From assembly GCA_965263225.1 (NCBI GenBank), contig CBDHHG010000036.1:13304-77303 (forward strand): DNA of 64,000 nt. The letters are read 5' to 3'. Numbering within the stretch: position 1 is the first letter of the stretch; every line of letters starts with the position of its first letter. The stretch is from DT-111 sp965263225. Its GTDB lineage: Bacteria; Bacteroidota; Bacteroidia; Chitinophagales; Saprospiraceae. The position numbers and the translations under genes were made by a program. Positions 62,869-64,000 of this stretch are shown piece by piece. Under the pieces are notes generated by a model, which did not search any database, was not told the DNA's origin, and worked only from the letters and a program-made list of their open reading frames with translations.

Positions 62869-64000
62869 TTAAGCTTCTTTCCGTAATCGTTCATAATGAT
62901 GATAGAAATACGGAATGGTCTCTATGCCTTTATAGAAATTAAATAGTCCATAGTGTTCGTTGGGTGAATGCAAAGCATCAGAATCTAGTCCGAATCCCAT
63001 TAAAACTGACTTTACACCTAACACTTCTTCAAATAGAGCAACAATTGGAATACTTCCTCCCTCTCGCTTCGGAATGGGTGCTTTACCAAAGGTCTCCTGC
63101 ATAGCTAGATGCGCTGCCCGGTATTCTGGTGTGTCAGTGGGGGTGACTACTGGTTCGCCGCCATGGTGGAAGCTCACCTTAACCTTCACAGAATCAGGCG
63201 CTATACTTTCAAAATGCTCCGCAAAAAGTTTAGCAATTTTATCGGAGTTTTGATGGGGAACCAGGCGCATGCTTATCTTAGCAAAAGCCTTGGAGGGAAG
63301 CACTGTTTTGGCACCTTCACCGGTATAACCTCCCCAGATTCCATTTACGTCGAGCGTTGGCCGGATGGAGGTACGTTCCATGGTCGTAAAGCCTTTCTCC
63401 CCTTGAATATCTCCAACAGCTAGATCTTCTTTGTACTGCTCCAGGCTAAAGGGTGCCTTATTCATTTCAGTTCTTTCGTCCGCCGAGATTACTTCGACAT
63501 CATCATAAAAACCGGGGATCGTGATGTGTTTGTCTTCATCTTGTAAAGAAGCAATCATCCCACAAAGCACATTGACGGGGTTAGCAACGGCCCCACCATA
63601 CACCCCGGAGTGCAAGTCGCGATTGGGTCCAGTAACCTCTACTTCCACATAGCTCAAGCCCCTTAGTCCCGTAGTAATAGAAGGTGTAGAATTTGAGATG
63701 ATCGATGTATCAGATATCAAAATGACATCACAAGCCAACTTATCTTGATTAGCCCGGCAAAAATCTCCCAAGTGATCGGAACCTACCTCTTCTTCTCCTT
63801 CGATCATGAACTTGATATTGCACCCTAGTGCATCATTCTTGATCATGGCTTCAAAAGCCTTTACATGCATGAAGAACTGCCCCTTATCATCACAAGCACC
63901 TCGGGCGAAAATAGCTCCGTCTGGATGGATCTTGGTTTTCTTAATTACCGGTTCGAATGGAGGTGAATCCCATAAATCTAAGGGATCAGGGGGTTGCACA
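62869..64000 (-). CDS. M20-family dipeptidase (partial, N-terminus outside window)
   Basis: The last about 376 residues of a metal-dependent dipeptidase; the frame is open to the right edge, so the gene begins beyond 64000. The visible part opens inside the metal site (QPPDPLDLWDSPPFEPVI, GAIFARGACDDKGQFFMHVK), continues with FMIEGEEEVGSDHLGDFC, and ends FNFYKGIETIPYFYHHYERL. The dimerisation domain (GLRGLSYVEVEVTGPNRDLH-SGVYGGAV) is present. Length and motifs match the CNDP-like dipeptidases of M20. No signal could be judged. It lies upstream of the M20 amidohydrolase and GDPD genes, forming one operon for periplasmic or cytosolic breakdown of peptides and lipid headgroups. Confidence 0.92.
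   Translation of the reverse strand, partial: VQPPDPLDLWDSPPFEPVIKKTKIHPDGAIFARGACDDKGQFFMHVKAFEAMIKNDALGCNIKFMIEGEEEVGSDHLGDFCRANQDKLACDVILISDTSIISNSTPSITTGLRGLSYVEVEVTGPNRDLHSGVYGGAVANPVNVLCGMIASLQDEDKHITIPGFYDDVEVISADERTEMNKAPFSLEQYKEDLAVGDIQGEKGFTTMERTSIRPTLDVNGIWGGYTGEGAKTVLPSKAFAKISMRLVPHQNSDKIAKLFAEHFESIAPDSVKVKVSFHHGGEPVVTPTDTPEYRAAHLAMQETFGKAPIPKREGGSIPIVALFEEVLGVKSVLMGFGLDSDALHSPNEHYGLFNFYKGIETIPYFYHHYERLRKEA

Noticed and set aside
1..64000. CRISPR arrays, tRNA and rRNA genes, intact insertion sequences
   Set aside because: No regularly spaced repeats, cloverleaf sequences, rRNA cores or complete transposases were recognised by eye. A tool such as tRNAscan-SE could still find an isolated tRNA.

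Overview
The window looks like a chromosomal segment of a Bacteroidota bacterium, most likely of the Saprospiraceae type. The evidence is a SusC/SusD pair, two secreted proteins with C-terminal T9SS sorting domains, promoters with the Bacteroidota -7 box TAnnTTTG, the gene order miaB - sigma-54 activator - lptE, and parA-parB followed by a DUF5683 protein. No tRNA, rRNA, CRISPR array or intact mobile element was seen. The species is not identified; the assignment rests on gene content.

Layout. 0-6.2 kb (minus strand): a partial MDR-type reductase, a Crp/Fnr regulator, a cytosolic S9 peptidase and two T9SS cargo proteins. 6.9-14.2 kb (plus): a TonB-dependent receptor, then miaB, a sigma-54 activator without receiver domain, lptE and sucC. 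14.2-16.8 kb (minus): a coupled PLP decarboxylase and strictosidine-synthase-like protein. 17.1-19.6 kb: an ECF sigma factor and a single-pass membrane protein that may be its anti-sigma partner. 19.9-27.4 kb: sppA, a GT39-like membrane protein, a UPF0173 hydrolase, parA, parB, DUF5683 and an outer-membrane barrel. 27.5-30.5 kb: ilvE, a small conserved protein, rdgB and an AraC regulator. 31.6-36.3 kb: a SusC/SusD pair with no adjacent enzymes. 36.5-38.9 kb: a DUF4340 protein and a ModF-like double ABC ATPase.

39.0-47.6 kb is a sugar-use locus: a lipoprotein FAD oxidoreductase and a LacI regulator face a divergent GH92 alpha-mannosidase, a GntP permease and a GH130 phosphorylase resembling mannosylglucose phosphorylase. 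The likely logic is mannoside cleavage at the cell surface or periplasm, uptake by the permease, and phosphorolysis in the cytoplasm under LacI control. 49.9-52.3 kb looks like a decayed island, with an integrase relic, a broken SIR2-like ORF, an ORF relic and a sulfotransferase. 52.5-58 kb carries fabH and a response regulator with a propeller/Y_Y_Y histidine kinase. 58-64 kb has a promoter-to-terminator small-RNA candidate, recQ, and a coupled GDPD / M20 amidohydrolase / M20 dipeptidase operon that runs off the window.

Two patterns cut across the annotation. Nine reading-frame changes fall in 22.97-25.13 kb (GT39-like, UPF0173, parB), and one more splits the GH130 gene; the proteins stay conserved across the breaks, so base-calling indels are likelier than decay. 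Second, four genes (crp/fnr, lptE, the GT39-like gene, the modF-like gene) have a TAnnTTTG box ending only 3-5 nt before the start codon, which predicts leaderless mRNAs. Positions and residue numbers were counted by hand.
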